From positions 66,870-130,869 of the forward strand of contig CALLKI010000039.1 of assembly GCA_938008415.1 (NCBI GenBank): DNA of 64,000 nucleotides, written 5' to 3'. This stretch comes from an uncultured Luteimonas sp. Its GTDB lineage: Bacteria > Pseudomonadota > Gammaproteobacteria > Xanthomonadales > Xanthomonadaceae. This document shows positions 8,960 to 17,252 of the stretch, piece after piece; the stretch's first letter is position 1; the number at the start of each line of letters is the position of its first letter. A model generated the notes under the pieces. The model searched no databases and had not been told where the DNA came from. It worked only from the letters and a program-made list of their open reading frames with translations. The position numbers were made by a program, and so were the translations under genes.

Positions 8960-10326
8960 GCCGTCGCCTCCGAGGTCCGGGCCAGCGTGCCAGCAAGCTC
9001 GTCGTCGACGTAGAAGCGCTTGTTCACGATGGCGTATTCGAATTCATGCCAGAAGTGGCGCAGGAAACCCTGCACCGGCCAGGCCGCCGCCTCGCCGAAG
9101 GCGCAGATGGTGTGGCCCTCGATCTGCCCCGCCGCGGTGCGCAGCATGTGCAGGTCCTCGATCGTGGCCTCCATGTTCACGATCCGGGTCAGCAGGCGGT
9201 ACATCCAGCCGGTGCCCTCGCGGCAGGGGGTGCACTGGCCGCAGCTTTCCTTGTAGTAGAAGCGCGCGATCCGGTGGCAGGCGCGGACCATGCAGGTGGT
9301 GTGGTCCATGACGATGACCGCGCCCGAACCGAGGCCGGAACCGGCCTTCTGGATCGAGTCGTAGTCCATGGTCAGGCCCATCATCACCTCGCCCGGCAGC
9401 ACCGGCATCGAGGAACCGCCCGGGATCACCGCCTTGATGCGGTTGCCGTTGCGCACGCCACCGGCCATCTCCAGCAGCTCGGCGAAAGGCGTGCCGAGGC
9501 GGATCTCGTAGTTGCCCGGCCGGTTCACGTGGCCGGAAACCGAGAAGATCTTGCAGCCGCCGTTGTTCGGCTTGCCGAGGTTCATGAACCACTCGGGGCC
9601 GTTGCGGATGATCGCCGGCACCGAGGCGTAGGTCTCGGTGTTGTTGATCGTGGTCGGCCTGCCGTACAGGCCGAAGTTGGCCGGGAACGGCGGCTTGAAG
9701 CGCGGCTGGCCCTTCTTGCCCTCCAGCGACTCCATCAGCGCGGTTTCCTCGCCGCAGATGTAGGCACCGGCGCCGAGCACGTTGAAGATGTCGATGTCCA
9801 CGCCCGAGCCGAGGATGTTCCTGCCCAGCCAGCCATGCGCGTAGGCCTCGGCGCGGGCTTCCTCGATGTGCTCGAACGGCTCGTGGTGGAACTCGCCGCG
9901 CAGGTAGTTGTAGCCGACGGTCGCGCCCGTGGCGTAGCACGCGATCGCCATGCCCTCGAGCACGGCGTGCGGGTTGAAGCGCAGGATGTCACGGTCCTTG
10001 CACGTACCGGGCTCGGACTCGTCCGAGTTGCACAGGATGTACTTCTGGCCGGGGACGTTGCGCGGCATGAAGCTCCACTTCAGGCCGGTCGGGAAGCCCG
10101 CGCCGCCGCGGCCGCGCAGGCCCGACTGCTTGACCATCTCGACGACCTGCTCCGGCGGGATCTTCTCGGTCAGGATCTTCCGCAGCGCCTGGTAGCCACC
10201 GACCTTCAGGTAGTTCTCGTACGACCACGGCTTGTCGAAGTGCAGCGTGGTGTAGACGGCCTGGTGTTCCTTCGGCGCGGGGCCGACGGGACCGTAGCCT
10301 TCCGATTGGTGCGAATGCCCTGCCAT
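8956..10326 (-). CDS. nuoF: NADH-quinone oxidoreductase subunit F
   Basis: NADH-oxidising flavoprotein subunit of complex I. Visible motifs are the glycine-rich NADH/FMN loop GRGGAGFPTGLKW, the FMN-binding segment YICGEETALMESLEG, and the 4Fe-4S (N3) motif CGQCTPCREG near residues 360-370. The 456-residue length fits. The start is ATG 10326 (MAGHSHQ), overlapping the nuoE stop by one base; the upstream extension of the open frame lies inside nuoE and is discarded. Confidence 0.97.
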   Translation of the reverse strand: MAGHSHQSEGYGPVGPAPKEHQAVYTTLHFDKPWSYENYLKVGGYQALRKILTEKIPPEQVVEMVKQSGLRGRGGAGFPTGLKWSFMPRNVPGQKYILCNSDESEPGTCKDRDILRFNPHAVLEGMAIACYATGATVGYNYLRGEFHHEPFEHIEEARAEAYAHGWLGRNILGSGVDIDIFNVLGAGAYICGEETALMESLEGKKGQPRFKPPFPANFGLYGRPTTINNTETYASVPAIIRNGPEWFMNLGKPNNGGCKIFSVSGHVNRPGNYEIRLGTPFAELLEMAGGVRNGNRIKAVIPGGSSMPVLPGEVMMGLTMDYDSIQKAGSGLGSGAVIVMDHTTCMVRACHRIARFYYKESCGQCTPCREGTGWMYRLLTRIVNMEATIEDLHMLRTAAGQIEGHTICAFGEAAAWPVQGFLRHFWHEFEYAIVNKRFYVDDELAGTLARTSEATA

Positions 10327-10853
10327 CACTTCAACCCGTCCAGCAGCTCGTCCACCTTCTCGATGGTGAGCTTCTCGTGGTAGTGCCCGTTGATCACGAC
10401 CACCGGCGCGCCGCAGCATGCGGCCACGCACTCTTCCTCGCGCTTGAGGTAGATGCGCCCGTCGGCGGTGGATTCACCCAGCTTGCAGCCAAGCTTCTTC
10501 TCGGCGTGGGCGACCAGCTCCTCGGCGCCGTTGAGCCAGCAGCTGATGTTGGTGCAGAACGCCACGTTGTTGCGGCCGACCGGCCTGGTCTCGAACATCG
10601 AGTAGAAGGTGGCCACCTCGTAGGCCCACACCGGGGGGATGTCGAGGTACTTGGCCACCGCCGCGATCAGCTCGTCGGTCAGCCAGCCACCGTTCTGCTC
10701 CTGCGCCGCGAACAGCCCCTGCAGCACCGCCGAACGCTTGCGGTCCGGCGGGAACTTGGTCAGCCAGTGGTCGATGTGGGCGCGAGTCCTGTCGCTCAGC
10801 ACCTGCATCGGGTCGACGTTGCGCGTCTTCTCGAAGTTGCCCGTCGCTTTCAT
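10326..10853 (-). CDS. nuoE: NADH-quinone oxidoreductase subunit E
   Basis: Thioredoxin-fold 2Fe-2S subunit of complex I (cluster N1a) that works with NuoF. The four cysteine ligands are in AFCTNISC and ECVAACCGAP. The protein is 175 residues, the family norm, with an N-terminal helical part (HIDHWLTKFPPDRKRSAVL). It starts at ATG 10853, four bases after the nuoD stop. Confidence 0.96.
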   Translation of the reverse strand: MKATGNFEKTRNVDPMQVLSDRTRAHIDHWLTKFPPDRKRSAVLQGLFAAQEQNGGWLTDELIAAVAKYLDIPPVWAYEVATFYSMFETRPVGRNNVAFCTNISCWLNGAEELVAHAEKKLGCKLGESTADGRIYLKREEECVAACCGAPVVVINGHYHEKLTIEKVDELLDGLK

Positions 10854-10857
10854 CGCA

Positions 10858-12174
10858 TCACCTGTCGATTTCGCCGAACACGATGTCGTAGGTGCCGATC
10901 ATCGCCACCACGTCCGACAGCATGTGCCCCCTCACGACCGCGTCCATGGACGACAGGTGGGCGAAGCCGGGCGCGCGAAGGTGCACGCGGAACGGCTTGT
11001 TGGCGCCGTCGCTGACCAGGTAGCAGCCGAACTCGCCCTTGGGCGCCTCGACCGCGCAGTAGGTCTCGCCGGCGGGAACGCAATAGCCCTCCGAGAACAG
11101 CTTGAAGTGGTGGATCAGCGCTTCCATGTCGTCCTTCATCTCCTCGCGGGAGGGAGGCGCGACCTTGTAGTTGTCCACCATCACCGGGCCCGGGTTGGCC
11201 TTCAGCCACTTCACGCACTGCTGGATGATCCGGTTGGACTGGCGCATCTCCGCCACCCGGACCAGGTAGCGGTCGTAGCAGTCGCCGTTGACGCCGACCG
11301 GGACGTCGAAGTCCACCTCTGCGTACTTGGCGTACGGCTGCTTCTTGCGCAGGTCCCACGCGATGCCCGAGCCGCGCAGCATCGGCCCGGTCATGCCCCA
11401 GGCCAGCGCCTTCTCCGGCTCGATCACGCCGATGCCGACGGTGCGCTGCTTCCAGATGCGGTTGTCGGTCAGCAGCGTCTCGTACTCGTCGATCCGCTTC
11501 GGGAAGTCCTGGGTGAAAGCCTCCAGGAAGTCCAGCATCGAGCCTTCGCGCCACTCGTTGAAGCGCTTGAGCTTCCTGCCCTTGCGCCACGGCGACTCGC
11601 GGTACCTGGGCATGCGGTCCGGCAGGTCGCGGTACACGCCGCCCGGGCGGTAGTAGGTGGCGTGCATGCGCGCGCCCGACACCGCCTCGTACACGTCCAT
11701 CAGCTCCTCGCGCTCGCGGAACGCGTACAGGAACACCGCCATCGCACCGAGGTCGAGCGCGTTCGAACCGATCCACATCAGGTGGTTCAGGATGCGCGTG
11801 ATCTCGTCGAACATCGTCCGGATCCACTGCGCGCGCTCGGGCGGCTCGATGCCCAGCAGGGTCTCGATGGCACGCACGTAGGCATGCTCGTTGCACATCA
11901 TCGAGACGTAGTCGAGGCGGTCCATGTAGCCGATCGACTGGTTGAACGGCTTGGACTCGGCCAGCTTCTCGGTACCGCGGTGGAGCAGGCCGATGTGCGG
12001 GTCGGCGCGCTGCACCACCTCGCCGTCCATTTCCAGGATCAGGCGCAGCACGCCGTGCGCGGACGGGTGCTGCGGGCCGAAGTTCATGGTGTAGTTGCGG
12101 ATCTCCTGCCGCGACGCGGCGGGACCGCTGGCCGCGGGGACGGCGGCCTGCTGAACAGGAGAAGTCGTGTTCAT
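10858..12174 (-). CDS. nuoD: NADH-quinone oxidoreductase subunit D
   Basis: 49-kDa subunit of complex I, homologous to the large subunit of NiFe hydrogenases, lining the quinone site. Conserved segments include MNFGPQHPSAHGVLR (quinone-binding His loop), HIGLLHRGTEKL and MDRLDYVSMMCNEHAY. The real start is ATG 12174 (MNTTSPVQQ), giving 438 residues; the open frame runs far upstream but only over nuoC. It overlaps nuoC by 4 bases (ATGA). In this operon nuoC and nuoD are separate genes, unlike the fused nuoCD of enterics. Confidence 0.97.
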   Translation of the reverse strand: MNTTSPVQQAAVPAASGPAASRQEIRNYTMNFGPQHPSAHGVLRLILEMDGEVVQRADPHIGLLHRGTEKLAESKPFNQSIGYMDRLDYVSMMCNEHAYVRAIETLLGIEPPERAQWIRTMFDEITRILNHLMWIGSNALDLGAMAVFLYAFREREELMDVYEAVSGARMHATYYRPGGVYRDLPDRMPRYRESPWRKGRKLKRFNEWREGSMLDFLEAFTQDFPKRIDEYETLLTDNRIWKQRTVGIGVIEPEKALAWGMTGPMLRGSGIAWDLRKKQPYAKYAEVDFDVPVGVNGDCYDRYLVRVAEMRQSNRIIQQCVKWLKANPGPVMVDNYKVAPPSREEMKDDMEALIHHFKLFSEGYCVPAGETYCAVEAPKGEFGCYLVSDGANKPFRVHLRAPGFAHLSSMDAVVRGHMLSDVVAMIGTYDIVFGEIDR

Positions 12175-12923
12175 TTCGCCTCCCCCGCCCTGCGCTCGTT
12201 CCGCTCGCCGGCGGCGGTCGCATAGCGGGCGTCGTTGCGGATCACACGGGGCACGTTCACCCTCGGCTCGACCGAGGTGACCGGCTCGTAGACGACGCGC
12301 TGCTTCCCGGGGTCGTAGCGCACCTCGACGTTGCCGATCAGGGGGAAGTCCTTGCGGAACGGATGACCGACGAAGCCGTAGTCGGTCAGGATCCGGCGCA
12401 GGTCCGGGTGCCCGGTGAAGACGATGCCGAACAGGTCGAACGCCTCGCGCTCGAACCAGTTCGCGACCGGCCAGATGCCGGTGAGCGAGGACACCACCGG
12501 CAGGTCGTCGTCGGGCGCGAAACAGGTCACGCGCAGGCGGCGGTTGTGCTGCACCGACAGCAGCTGGGCGACGGCGGCGAAGCGGCGCTCGGGCGCCCGG
12601 ATCTCGCCCTCGCCCCGCGGCGTCTGCTGCGAGGGGCGCTCGCCCCAGCGGAAGCGGCCGACGTTGCGGCCCTCGACGCCCCGGCTGAAGCCCTCGGACG
12701 AGACGTCGGTGTCCCATTCGTCACAGCCATAGCCGAGGTAGTCGACGCCGCACAGATCGATCAACTGCTCGAAGCCGAACTCGTCCCGCAGCGCGCGGCA
12801 GGTCTCCAGCCAGTCGCCACGGGTGGTGATGCCGACCTCGCCACGCGGCAGCGCGACGGTGACGTCGGCGTCCGGGAAACGCGCGCGCAGGCGCTCGGCG
12901 AAAGCGGTCGCGGTCTCAGCCAT
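12171..12923 (-). CDS. nuoC: NADH-quinone oxidoreductase subunit C
   Basis: 30-kDa peripheral-arm subunit with no cofactor. The family signature is clear in WFEREAFDLFGIVFTGHPDLRR and the following YGFVGHPFRKDFPL. The protein is 250 residues from ATG 12923 (MAETATAF). Between DYLGYG and the strand AAVAQLLSV there is an extra ~40-residue hydrophilic stretch (about residues 80-120) compared with short NuoC proteins; I believe it is shared with other Xanthomonadaceae. The start lies 8 bases inside the end of nuoB. Confidence 0.96.
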   Translation of the reverse strand: MAETATAFAERLRARFPDADVTVALPRGEVGITTRGDWLETCRALRDEFGFEQLIDLCGVDYLGYGCDEWDTDVSSEGFSRGVEGRNVGRFRWGERPSQQTPRGEGEIRAPERRFAAVAQLLSVQHNRRLRVTCFAPDDDLPVVSSLTGIWPVANWFEREAFDLFGIVFTGHPDLRRILTDYGFVGHPFRKDFPLIGNVEVRYDPGKQRVVYEPVTSVEPRVNVPRVIRNDARYATAAGERNERRAGEAK

Positions 12924-13503
12924 TGCGCAGCCCCGTCTTCTGCTCGCCGAAGTTGGTGCTCCGGCGGATCTTCTTCTGCAGCTGCAGGATGCCGTAGACC
13001 AGCGCCTCGGCGGTCGGCGGGCAGCCCGGGACGTAGACGTCCACCGGGACGACGCGGTCACAGCCGCGGACCACCGAATACGAGTAGTGGTAGTAGCCGC
13101 CGCCATTGGCGCAGCTGCCCATCGAGATCACCCATTTCGGGTCGGGCATCTGGTCGTAGACCTTGCGCAGCGCGGGGGCCATCTTGTTGACCAGGGTCCC
13201 GGCCACGATCATCACGTCGGACTGGCGCGGCGACGGGCGGAACACCACGCCGTAGCGGTCAAGGTCCAGGCGCGCGGCGCCGGCGTGCATCATCTCCACG
13301 GCGCAGCAGGCCAGGCCGAAGGTCATCGGCCACATCGAGCCGGTGCGCGCCCAGTTCAGCAGCACATCCAAGCTGGTGGTGACGAACCCCTGCTCGAGCA
13401 GCGGGTTGTCGCCGGCGGGCCGCAGGATGTCGTCGACGCGGCCTTCGGGCAACGGGTTGCTGGCCGAATCCGCGAGCCCGCGAATGGCCTGGATCACTCC
13501 CAT
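12916..13503 (-). CDS. nuoB: NADH-quinone oxidoreductase subunit B
   Basis: Holds cluster N2, the last iron-sulfur centre before quinone. The ligands are the tandem cysteines in GLACCAVEMM, then SMGSCANGGG and YVPGCPPTAE. I chose ATG 13503 (MGVIQAIRG, 195 residues), which matches the N-terminus of known Xanthomonas NuoB; it lies 10 bases inside nuoA. An in-frame start 7 codons earlier is possible but would extend further into nuoA. Confidence 0.97.
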   Translation of the reverse strand: MGVIQAIRGLADSASNPLPEGRVDDILRPAGDNPLLEQGFVTTSLDVLLNWARTGSMWPMTFGLACCAVEMMHAGAARLDLDRYGVVFRPSPRQSDVMIVAGTLVNKMAPALRKVYDQMPDPKWVISMGSCANGGGYYHYSYSVVRGCDRVVPVDVYVPGCPPTAEALVYGILQLQKKIRRSTNFGEQKTGLRNG

Positions 13504-13850
13504 TCGAGCGCTCCCTTCTTCCACACGTAGATGAAGCCGAGCAAGAGCATGCCGGCGAACAGGCCCATCTCGACCAGGCCCAGCGGGCCAAGCTCACGGA
13601 ACACCGTGGCCCAGGGCACGATGAAGATGATTTCCAGGTCGAAGATGATGAACTGGATCGCGATGAGGTAGTAGCGCACGTCGAACTGCATGCGCGCGTC
13701 CTCGAACGCGTCGAAGCCGCACTCGTACGCCGACAGCTTCTCGCTGGTTGGACGCTTGGGGCCGAGGAGGTTGCCGATCACCAGCAACGCGGCGCCGATA
13801 CCGGTGGCAACGATCAGGAACAGCAGGGTCGGCAGGTATTCGGCCAGCAC
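13494..13850 (-). CDS. nuoA: NADH-quinone oxidoreductase subunit A
   Basis: First gene of the nuo operon: a three-helix membrane subunit (ND3 family) near the quinone entry. The family loop KLSAYECGFDAFEDARMQFDV, with the conserved cysteine whose exposure changes between active and resting states, is present. The protein is 118 residues and starts with GTG at 13850. Upstream, only 82 bases separate it from a tRNA-Leu gene, and that space is filled by two hairpins with no clear promoter, so nuo may be read from further upstream. Confidence 0.96.
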   Translation of the reverse strand: MLAEYLPTLLFLIVATGIGAALLVIGNLLGPKRPTSEKLSAYECGFDAFEDARMQFDVRYYLIAIQFIIFDLEIIFIVPWATVFRELGPLGLVEMGLFAGMLLLGFIYVWKKGALEWE

Positions 13851-13872
13851 TCTCGTTGTTCTCTTCGTAACC

Positions 13873-13922
13873 GGCCGCCTTGGCGGCCATGACAGGGGCG
13901 TCCCGCCATCGCGGGACGCCCC
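13873..13922. terminator. Two strong hairpins between tRNA-Leu and nuoA
   Basis: Two perfect inverted repeats sit between the tRNA and nuoA. One is a 12-bp stem with a 4-base loop (13895-13906 with 13911-13922); the other is a 7-bp stem with a 2-base loop (13873-13879 with 13882-13888). Neither is followed by a T-run on the minus strand. They could end or process the tRNA transcript, or act as an attenuator for nuo. Confidence 0.45.
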
Positions 13923-13932
13923 CTCCGGTGAA

Positions 13933-14017
13933 TGGTGCCCAAGGGGGGACTCGAACCCCCACAGCCGAAGCCGCTACCACCTCAAGGTAGTGCGTCTACC
14001 AATTCCGCCACCTGGGC
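13933..14017 (-). tRNA. leuU: tRNA-Leu (GAG anticodon)
   Basis: A complete 85-base class II tRNA read from 14017 to 13933. The acceptor stem 5'-GCCCAGG pairs with CTTGGGC (one G-T pair), the discriminator is A and the CCA end is encoded. The anticodon stem CTACC/GGTAG encloses the loop TTGAGGT, giving anticodon GAG (Leu codons CUC and CUU). The T-loop GTTCGAGTC and a variable arm are present. The position just after secG matches the conserved secG-leuU neighbourhood of E. coli. Confidence 0.97.
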
Positions 14018-14065
14018 AATCGATTCGTTTGAAGCATCCGCGTTCATCCGCCGCGGACGGCTTCT

Positions 14066-14071
14066 ATTGTA
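14066..14071 (-). promoter_or_regulatory. Candidate -10 element for tRNA-Leu
   Basis: On the minus strand TACAAT (5 of 6 matches to the -10 consensus) lies about 49 bases before the tRNA 5' end, in the only AT-rich patch between secG and the tRNA. No good -35 box was found at normal spacing, so this is tentative. Confidence 0.3.
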
Positions 14072-14077
14072 GCGCGC

Positions 14078-14518
14078 TCACTCCGGTTGCGGAGTAGTCT
14101 CCGGCGATTCCTCCGTCTCCCCCGATGCCGCCGGCTGGGCGGGTTGCGCCTGGGGGGCCGCGGGAACCGTCGCGTCGGCCGCCGCCGCGGGCGCCGCCGG
14201 CAGCTCGCCCGGGGCGGGCGCCGGGACTTCCGCCACCGGGGCCATCACGCCGAGGTCGTCGCCCGGGTCGGCCTGCAACGTGGCGCGATGGGTGGCGTAC
14301 CACGCCATGAACAGCGTAATCGCGAAGAAGCAGATGGCAAGCCACTTGGTGGACTTGCTGAGGAAGTTGGCCGAACCCCGCGCGCCGAACACGGTCGCGG
14401 ACGCGCCGCCACCGAAACCCGAACCGGCCTGGGCGCCCGCGCCACGCTGCATCAGGATCAGCGCGACCATCGCCACGGCGATCAGCACGAACAGGATGTT
14501 GAGGATGAGCAGAAGCAT
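14078..14518 (-). CDS. secG: Protein-export membrane protein SecG
   Basis: Auxiliary subunit of the SecYEG translocase in the inner membrane. The N-terminal helix (LLLILNILFVLIAVAMVALILMQ, written in part) is followed by the family signature RGAGAQAGSGFGGGASATVFGARGSANFLSK in sequence context, then a second helix (WLAICFFAITLFMAWY). The C-terminus after about residue 80 is a long Pro/Ala/Glu-rich tail, making the protein 146 residues instead of the ~110 of E. coli. It sits 36 bases after tpiA and 60 bases before tRNA-Leu. Confidence 0.95.
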   Translation of the reverse strand: MLLLILNILFVLIAVAMVALILMQRGAGAQAGSGFGGGASATVFGARGSANFLSKSTKWLAICFFAITLFMAWYATHRATLQADPGDDLGVMAPVAEVPAPAPGELPAAPAAAADATVPAAPQAQPAQPAASGETEESPETTPQPE

Positions 14519-14554
14519 CGCGTGGGTTCCCGATATGGGCCGGGGAGGACGTCG

Positions 14555-15307
14555 TCAGCGGGCCGCCGCGCGGGCGATGGCGAGGAAATCCCCCGCCGCC
14601 AGCGAGGCCCCGCCGATCAGCCCGCCGTCGATGTCCGGCTGGGCGAACAGGTCCCCGGCATTGTCCGGCTTCACGCTGCCGCCATACAGCAACGGCAGCG
14701 AATCAGCGATTGTAGCACTCCGGGCGGCTACTTGGGCACGCAGGAAGGCATGGGCCGCCTGCGCCTGCTCCGGCGTCGCGGTCCGGCCGGTGCCGATCGC
14801 CCAGACAGGTTCGTAGGCCATCACCGCCTGCGCGAACGCCTCCACGCCGGCCAGGTCCAGGACCGGCAGCAGCTGGGACGCCAGCACCTCCTCGGTACGC
14901 CCCGCCTCGCGGTCCTCCAGCGTCTCGCCCACGCACAGGATCGGCGCCAGCCCGGCATGGCGGGCGGCGACGAACTTGCGGGCCACCAGCCCGCTGTCCT
15001 CGTGGTGGTACTGGCGCCGCTCGGAATGGCCGACGAGGACGTAGCGGGCGCCGACGTCGGCGAGCATCGGCGCCGCCACCTCGCCGGTGAACGCACCCTT
15101 CTCGTGGGCGCTGACGTCCTGCGCGCCGAACGCCAGGGGCGCGGCCGCGAACTCCGCGGCCAGCCCGGCCAGGTACGGGAACGGCGGCAGCACCACCACG
15201 TCGACGCCGGGGACCGGCAGCTGCGTGGCCACCTCGCCGACCAGCGCCCGGGCGAACTCGCGGCTGCCGTGCATCTTCCAGTTTCCGGCTACGATCCTGC
15301 GTCGCAT
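14555..15307 (-). CDS. tpiA: Triosephosphate isomerase
   Basis: Glycolytic enzyme that interconverts glyceraldehyde-3-phosphate and dihydroxyacetone phosphate in the cytoplasm. Catalytic residues are visible: Asn/Lys in GNWKMHG (about 9 and 11), His in VLVGHSERR (about 95) and Glu in AYEPVWAIGTG (about 166), followed by the phosphate-gripping loop and LYGGSVKPDN. The 250-residue length is standard. The start is ATG 15307 (MRRRIVAGN); the frame stays open upstream without family similarity. It is transcribed toward secG. Confidence 0.97.
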   Translation of the reverse strand: MRRRIVAGNWKMHGSREFARALVGEVATQLPVPGVDVVVLPPFPYLAGLAAEFAAAPLAFGAQDVSAHEKGAFTGEVAAPMLADVGARYVLVGHSERRQYHHEDSGLVARKFVAARHAGLAPILCVGETLEDREAGRTEEVLASQLLPVLDLAGVEAFAQAVMAYEPVWAIGTGRTATPEQAQAAHAFLRAQVAARSATIADSLPLLYGGSVKPDNAGDLFAQPDIDGGLIGGASLAAGDFLAIARAAAR

Positions 15308-15384
15308 CGGTGGCTCCACCCGTTCCGTGAAGGGGCGCAAAGGATAGCCGATGCCCCTGTCCACCCGGCAAGGAACCGAAGGCC

Positions 15385-16179
15385 ATGACCAGCACCACCG
15401 GCTACGCACTCGTCACCGGCGCCTCCAGCGGGATCGGCGAGCAGATCGCCCGCGAGTACGCACGCCGCGGCGTGCCCCTGGTGCTGGTGGCGCGGCGCGT
15501 GGAACGGCTCGAGGCGCTGGCGGCGGAGCTGCGCGGGCAGGTGCCGGCGGAGGTGATCCCGGCGGACCTGTCCGATCCCGCCGCACCGTCGCACATCGCC
15601 GCCGAACTCGAGCGCCGCGGCATCGCCGTGCGCATCCTGGTCAACAACGCCGGCTATGGCGTGCCCGGCCGCTACCTGTCCTCGCCGTGGGAGGCGCACG
15701 CCACCTTCCAGCAGGTCATGGTCAACGCCGTGGCCGAGCTGACCTGGCGGCTGCTGCCGTCGATCCGCCGCTTCGACGACGGCCGCATCCTCAACGTCGC
15801 CTCTTTCGCGGCGCTGGTGCCGGCCGCCGATGGCCAGACGCTGTATGCACCGGCGAAGATCTGGCTGGTCAAGTTCAGCGAGGCGATGGCGCTGGAGAAC
15901 GCCGACCGCGGCGTCCACGTCACCGCGCTGTGCCCGGGCTTCACCTGGTCCGAGTTCCACGACGTGACCGGGACCCGTTCGAAGATGCGGGTCCCGGCGA
16001 AGATGTGGCTGGACGCCGCCGTGGTGGCGCGCTTCGGCATCGAGGCCTGCGAGCGCGGGCAGGTGCTGGCGGTCCCGGGCTGGCGTTACCGCCTGCTCGG
16101 CACCCTGGCCAGGCTGATGCCGCACCGCGTGGCGATGGCGCTGATGGCGCGCAACTCGCGGAAGGTGCGGCCGCTGTAG
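15385..16179 (+). CDS. Short-chain dehydrogenase/reductase family oxidoreductase
   Basis: NAD(P)-dependent oxidoreductase of the classical SDR type; the substrate is unknown. The Rossmann nucleotide-binding motif TGASSGIG is at residues 11-18, followed by the NNAGYG motif, the catalytic serine in NVASFAA and the YxxxK pair as YAPAK, about 120 residues after the NNAG motif. The protein has 264 residues and a basic C-terminus. It is divergent from tpiA (77-base gap) and convergent with the oxygenase gene, so it is probably a single-gene unit. ER-type YqjQ/DltE-like SDRs are the closest match in style. Confidence 0.88.
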   Translation: MTSTTGYALVTGASSGIGEQIAREYARRGVPLVLVARRVERLEALAAELRGQVPAEVIPADLSDPAAPSHIAAELERRGIAVRILVNNAGYGVPGRYLSSPWEAHATFQQVMVNAVAELTWRLLPSIRRFDDGRILNVASFAALVPAADGQTLYAPAKIWLVKFSEAMALENADRGVHVTALCPGFTWSEFHDVTGTRSKMRVPAKMWLDAAVVARFGIEACERGQVLAVPGWRYRLLGTLARLMPHRVAMALMARNSRKVRPL

Positions 16180-16201
16180 GCACCGCGGCCGCGGGAACGG
16201 G

Positions 16202-16225
16202 ACGCGGGGCCCTGCGGCCCCGCGT
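16202..16225. terminator. Hairpin between two convergent genes
   Basis: A perfect 9-bp stem ACGCGGGGC / GCCCCGCGT with a 6-base loop lies in the 55-base gap between the convergent SDR and oxygenase genes. There is no T-run, so it would be a non-canonical bidirectional terminator. Confidence 0.4.
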
Positions 16226-16234
16226 GGCGGCGCG

Positions 16235-17173
16235 TCACTTGAGCTTGATCTCGCGCAGGCGCTGCTCGAGGAACTCGTGCGCCGTGATCGGCTCCGGGTA
16301 GCGGTCCGGGTTGTCCGGCGAGATGCAGCTGGGCAGCGTCCTGATCAGGAAGTCCGGGTTCGGGTGCAGGAAGAACGGCACCGAGTAGCGCGGCTTGCGC
16401 GCCTCCTCGCCCGGCGGGTTGACCACGCGGTGGATGGTGGACGGGTACACGTGGTTGGTCAGGCGCTCGAGCATGTCACCGATGTTGACCACGATGGTGT
16501 CGCCCTCCGAGGTGAACGGCACCCACTCCCCCTTCCTCGACAGCACCTCCAGGCCCGCGGCGCTGGCGCCGACCAGCAGGGTGATGAAGTTGATGTCGCC
16601 ATGCGCGCCCGCGCGCACGTTGGGGATGTCCGGTTGCGTGATCGGCGGGTAGTGGATCGGGCGCAGGATCGAGTTGCCGAAGTTGGTCTTGTCGGCGAAG
16701 AAGTCCTCCGGCAGGCCGATGTGCAGCGCCAGCGCGGCCAGCACCCGCGAGCCCAGCGCGTCCAGGGCGTTGTACAGCGCCAGGCCGTACTCCCTGAACT
16801 CCGGCACCTCCTCCGGCCACACGTTCGGCGGCATCACGTCGCGGTACGGGGAGCCCTCCGGCAGCTCGCGGCCGATGTGCCAGAACTCCTTCAGGTCGTA
16901 GTGCTGGCTGCCCTTGGCGGTCTCCACGCCGAACGGGGTGTAGCCGCGCGCGCCGCCGCCGCCCGGGATGTGGTACTTCATCTTCACTTCCTCGGGCAGG
17001 GCGAAGAACTTCCGGAACGCGGCGTAGGCGCTCTCGATCAGCTCCTCGGGGATGCCATGGTGGCTGATGCCGGCGAAGCCCCATTCGCGGTAGGCCGCGC
17101 CCAGCTCGGCGACGAAGGCCTCGCGGTCGGTGTCGAAGCGGCGGATGTCGAGGGTCGGGATACGGCTGCTCAT
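16235..17173 (-). CDS. Isopenicillin N synthase-like 2-oxoglutarate/Fe(II) oxygenase
   Basis: Member of the non-haem iron oxygenase superfamily (DIOX_N plus 2OG-FeII_Oxy domains). The iron ligands are seen as HGD (about residues 191 and 193, in GAHGDINFITLL) and a second His in STIHRVVNP (about 248); the 2-oxoglutarate-binding Arg/Ser pair is in KPRYSVPFF. The N-terminal domain has the typical REWGFAGISHHGIP. The length is 312 residues from ATG 17173 (MSSRIPTLD); the open frame extends 25 codons further but lacks similarity. The physiological substrate is unknown; such genes are common in bacteria and need not relate to beta-lactams. It is followed by a single convergent SDR gene. Confidence 0.88.
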   Translation of the reverse strand: MSSRIPTLDIRRFDTDREAFVAELGAAYREWGFAGISHHGIPEELIESAYAAFRKFFALPEEVKMKYHIPGGGGARGYTPFGVETAKGSQHYDLKEFWHIGRELPEGSPYRDVMPPNVWPEEVPEFREYGLALYNALDALGSRVLAALALHIGLPEDFFADKTNFGNSILRPIHYPPITQPDIPNVRAGAHGDINFITLLVGASAAGLEVLSRKGEWVPFTSEGDTIVVNIGDMLERLTNHVYPSTIHRVVNPPGEEARKPRYSVPFFLHPNPDFLIRTLPSCISPDNPDRYPEPITAHEFLEQRLREIKLK

Positions 17174-17252
17174 CTCGTTTTCGTCTCCGGGGGAAACCCG
17201 CGGGCAATCTGGCCGGAACCATGCCCGGCCGGCATTGATCCCGCGCAATCGG

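Noticed and set aside
16235..17173. Beta-lactam biosynthesis role for the isopenicillin N synthase-like gene
   Set aside because: No ACV synthetase or related gene is nearby and the fold is widespread; only the superfamily assignment is supported.
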